Source: an uncultured Eubacteriales bacterium (GTDB taxonomy: Bacteria; Bacillota; Clostridia; Oscillospirales; Oscillospiraceae). From it: a stretch of 5,538 bases of DNA. Position 1 is the stretch's first letter; every line of letters begins with the position of its first letter. The DNA lies in contig URTG01000124.1 of the NCBI GenBank assembly GCA_900550705.1, positions 1-5,538 on the forward strand, read 5' to 3'. Positions 4,682 through 5,538 of this stretch are shown here, piece after piece. Made by a program: the position numbers and the translations under genes. The notes beneath the pieces are model-generated. The model had not been told where the DNA came from. It was given only the letters and a program-made list of their open reading frames with translations, and searched no databases.

Positions 4682-5448
4682 GAGGTACTTGTGTGCAGCA
4701 CCGTGCCCTCCGGCAGGGCGAACTGGGTCTGTGCCGGGCAGGGCTGCTGTAGGTCGGAGACGGTCATGCGGTAGATGAGCTTGCCGTCCTGCTCCTGCTC
4801 GGCGGCGGTGAGCAGACCGCTGGCCACCTCCACCCAGTAGCAGGTGCGGATGGCGGGGGAGCCGGACTCCACCTCCACCCGGATGCAGGCCCGGTCGTTT
4901 TTCTTCTCATACCCCGCGCTGCGGATCTCCTCCGCCTCGACCTGGAGGACGGACTCATAGGTGGGGATGCGCTGGGCCAGGTCGGCGCTGGCGTCGTCCG
5001 GCGGGCAGGTCTTGTATTTTCGGGAACCCTCATACCAGTAATAGGCGGCGTCGGGGCCGATGAGGTCGTGCCGCACCACGGCGGAGGGGAGCTGCTTCCG
5101 CACATGGGTCCAGCCCCTGTCCTGCCAGACGTGGACGGTCTGGGCGGCGGAGCCGTCCTCCCCCCAGAAGGTCTCCACCGTCAGCTCCATGGCGCAGCTG
5201 TCCGGCCGGGCCAGGGTGGCCACCACGCTCTGCACCGTGTCCGGCGTGACCTCCACGGGCTGAATCCGGTCGGAGGGGGTGACTGCGGCGTGGGTGCCGT
5301 CGCTGTCTGACACGCCGTCGCTCCGGTCCGGCAGGGTGACGGAGGGGGTGTTCTGGGCGAAAATGCTCCGGCCAAAGCTCACCCCCATGGCGCAGAGAAT
5401 GAGCACCGTGACGGCAACTACGATGAGCAGACGCTTTTTCGGTTCCAA
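4678..5448 (-). CDS. Single-pass membrane-anchored extracytoplasmic protein
   Basis: Uncharacterised, 256 aa. A short basic cytoplasmic end ((M)EPKKR) precedes one membrane segment (about residues 7-25), so the rest should lie outside the cytoplasm. A low-complexity Ser/Thr/Asp linker (about 30-65) follows, then a beta-rich domain with motifs such as VETFWGEDGS, YYWYEGSRKYKT and YWVEVASGLLTAAE, ending in FALPEGTVL. Short strands, 'YxVxxxTGLL'-like turns and a final 'F.LPxG' resemble LolA/RseB-like lipoprotein-sensing folds, but that is only a pattern impression. Five cysteines lie in the outer part (85, 148, 188, 203, 237). The start is TTG at 5448 with GGAGGG (5460-5455) 6 nt upstream. The frame is open further, to a TTG at 5517, but that extension is translation of the palindromic repeat. 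Confidence 0.75.
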   Translation of the reverse strand: MEPKKRLLIVVAVTVLILCAMGVSFGRSIFAQNTPSVTLPDRSDGVSDSDGTHAAVTPSDRIQPVEVTPDTVQSVVATLARPDSCAMELTVETFWGEDGSAAQTVHVWQDRGWTHVRKQLPSAVVRHDLIGPDAAYYWYEGSRKYKTCPPDDASADLAQRIPTYESVLQVEAEEIRSAGYEKKNDRACIRVEVESGSPAIRTCYWVEVASGLLTAAEQEQDGKLIYRMTVSDLQQPCPAQTQFALPEGTVLHTSTS

Positions 5449-5454
5449 GGCGGT

Positions 5455-5460
5455 CCCTCC
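5455..5460 (-). promoter_or_regulatory. Ribosome binding site deciding the TTG start at 5448
   Basis: GGAGGG on the - strand (inside a longer GAGGGAGGGA run) is 6 nt before TTG 5448. The alternative upstream TTG at 5517 lies in the repeat element and has no comparable site, so 5448 is taken as the true start. Confidence 0.7.
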
Positions 5461-5478
5461 CTCTGGTTGGAATGAGTA

Positions 5479-5538
5479 CAGCTTGTCGAAAAAGTGGCTT
5501 CGCCGCTTTTTTGCCAAGCTGCAAACATTTTAACTGCG
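5479..5538 (+). repeat. Palindromic dispersed repeat, copy B (cut by window edge)
   Basis: The 60 nt here match the reverse complement of 1471-1530 at 58 positions. The large hairpin spans 5479-5521 (20-bp arms around TTC). Compared with copy A it has T at 5512 and C at 5514. One change gives a G-U wobble on + strand RNA and the other a mismatch, so the stem is weaker here. The second hairpin begins at AACATTTTAAC but is truncated by the window end. The copy lies 30 nt upstream of the TTG start of the - strand gene. Confidence 0.8.

Noticed and set aside
5383..5400. Possible lipobox (LILC) in the membrane segment of the 4678-5448 protein
   Set aside because: The residue before the cysteine is Leu rather than Gly/Ala/Ser, and the cysteine lies within the hydrophobic stretch, so lipidation is unlikely; a plain membrane anchor fits better.
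5512..5517. TTGGCA on the - strand as a -35 box for the 4678-5448 gene
   Set aside because: It matches TTGACA at 5 of 6, but no reasonable -10 hexamer lies 16-18 nt downstream; the match comes from repeat sequence variation.

Overview
The window is a high-GC, gene-dense bacterial chromosome segment. AGGAGG-type ribosome binding sites, several TTG starts, short intergenic gaps and a set of small proline-rich proteins suggest a Gram-positive gut-type clostridium, most likely the Oscillospiraceae (Flavonifractor/Lawsonibacter/Oscillibacter-like). That placement rests on style and remembered families, not on a database search.

Left part (1-1353, + strand): an extended -10 promoter precedes a two-gene operon. 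It encodes a Sir2-type NAD+-dependent protein deacylase and a six-helix DUF308/HdeD-type membrane protein, joined by an ATGA stop/start overlap. At 1354-1570 there is a gene-free stack of five hairpins. Two look like rho-independent terminators for the + strand, and two form a 78-bp palindromic repeat. A second copy of that repeat lies in inverted orientation at the right end of the window (5479-5538, cut off by the edge; 58 of 60 positions identical).

Middle part (1571-3589, - strand): a YfcE/MJ0936-type metallophosphoesterase is followed 27 nt later by a two-HKD-motif cardiolipin synthase, probably as one operon. A 62-nt divergent spacer (3590-3651) separates it from the next + strand operon.

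Right part (3652-4681, + strand): three consecutive small genes encode proteins of 87, 127 and 115 aa. I recognise no function for them. The second and third carry poly-proline linkers, and the third has two leucine-rich hydrophobic segments. The third gene appears to start at a non-standard ACG codon overlapping the end of the second gene; an earlier ATG at this position would have differed by one base that is synonymous in the upstream gene. The cluster ends tail-to-tail, sharing the four bases TTAA, with a - strand gene for a single-pass membrane-anchored extracytoplasmic protein (4678-5448). The repeat copy lies just upstream of that gene and gives a false in-frame N-terminal extension.

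Functionally, the recognisable genes are housekeeping: protein deacylation, membrane phospholipid synthesis and a small phosphoesterase. The least explained parts are the small-protein cluster with its ACG start and the dispersed palindromic repeat.
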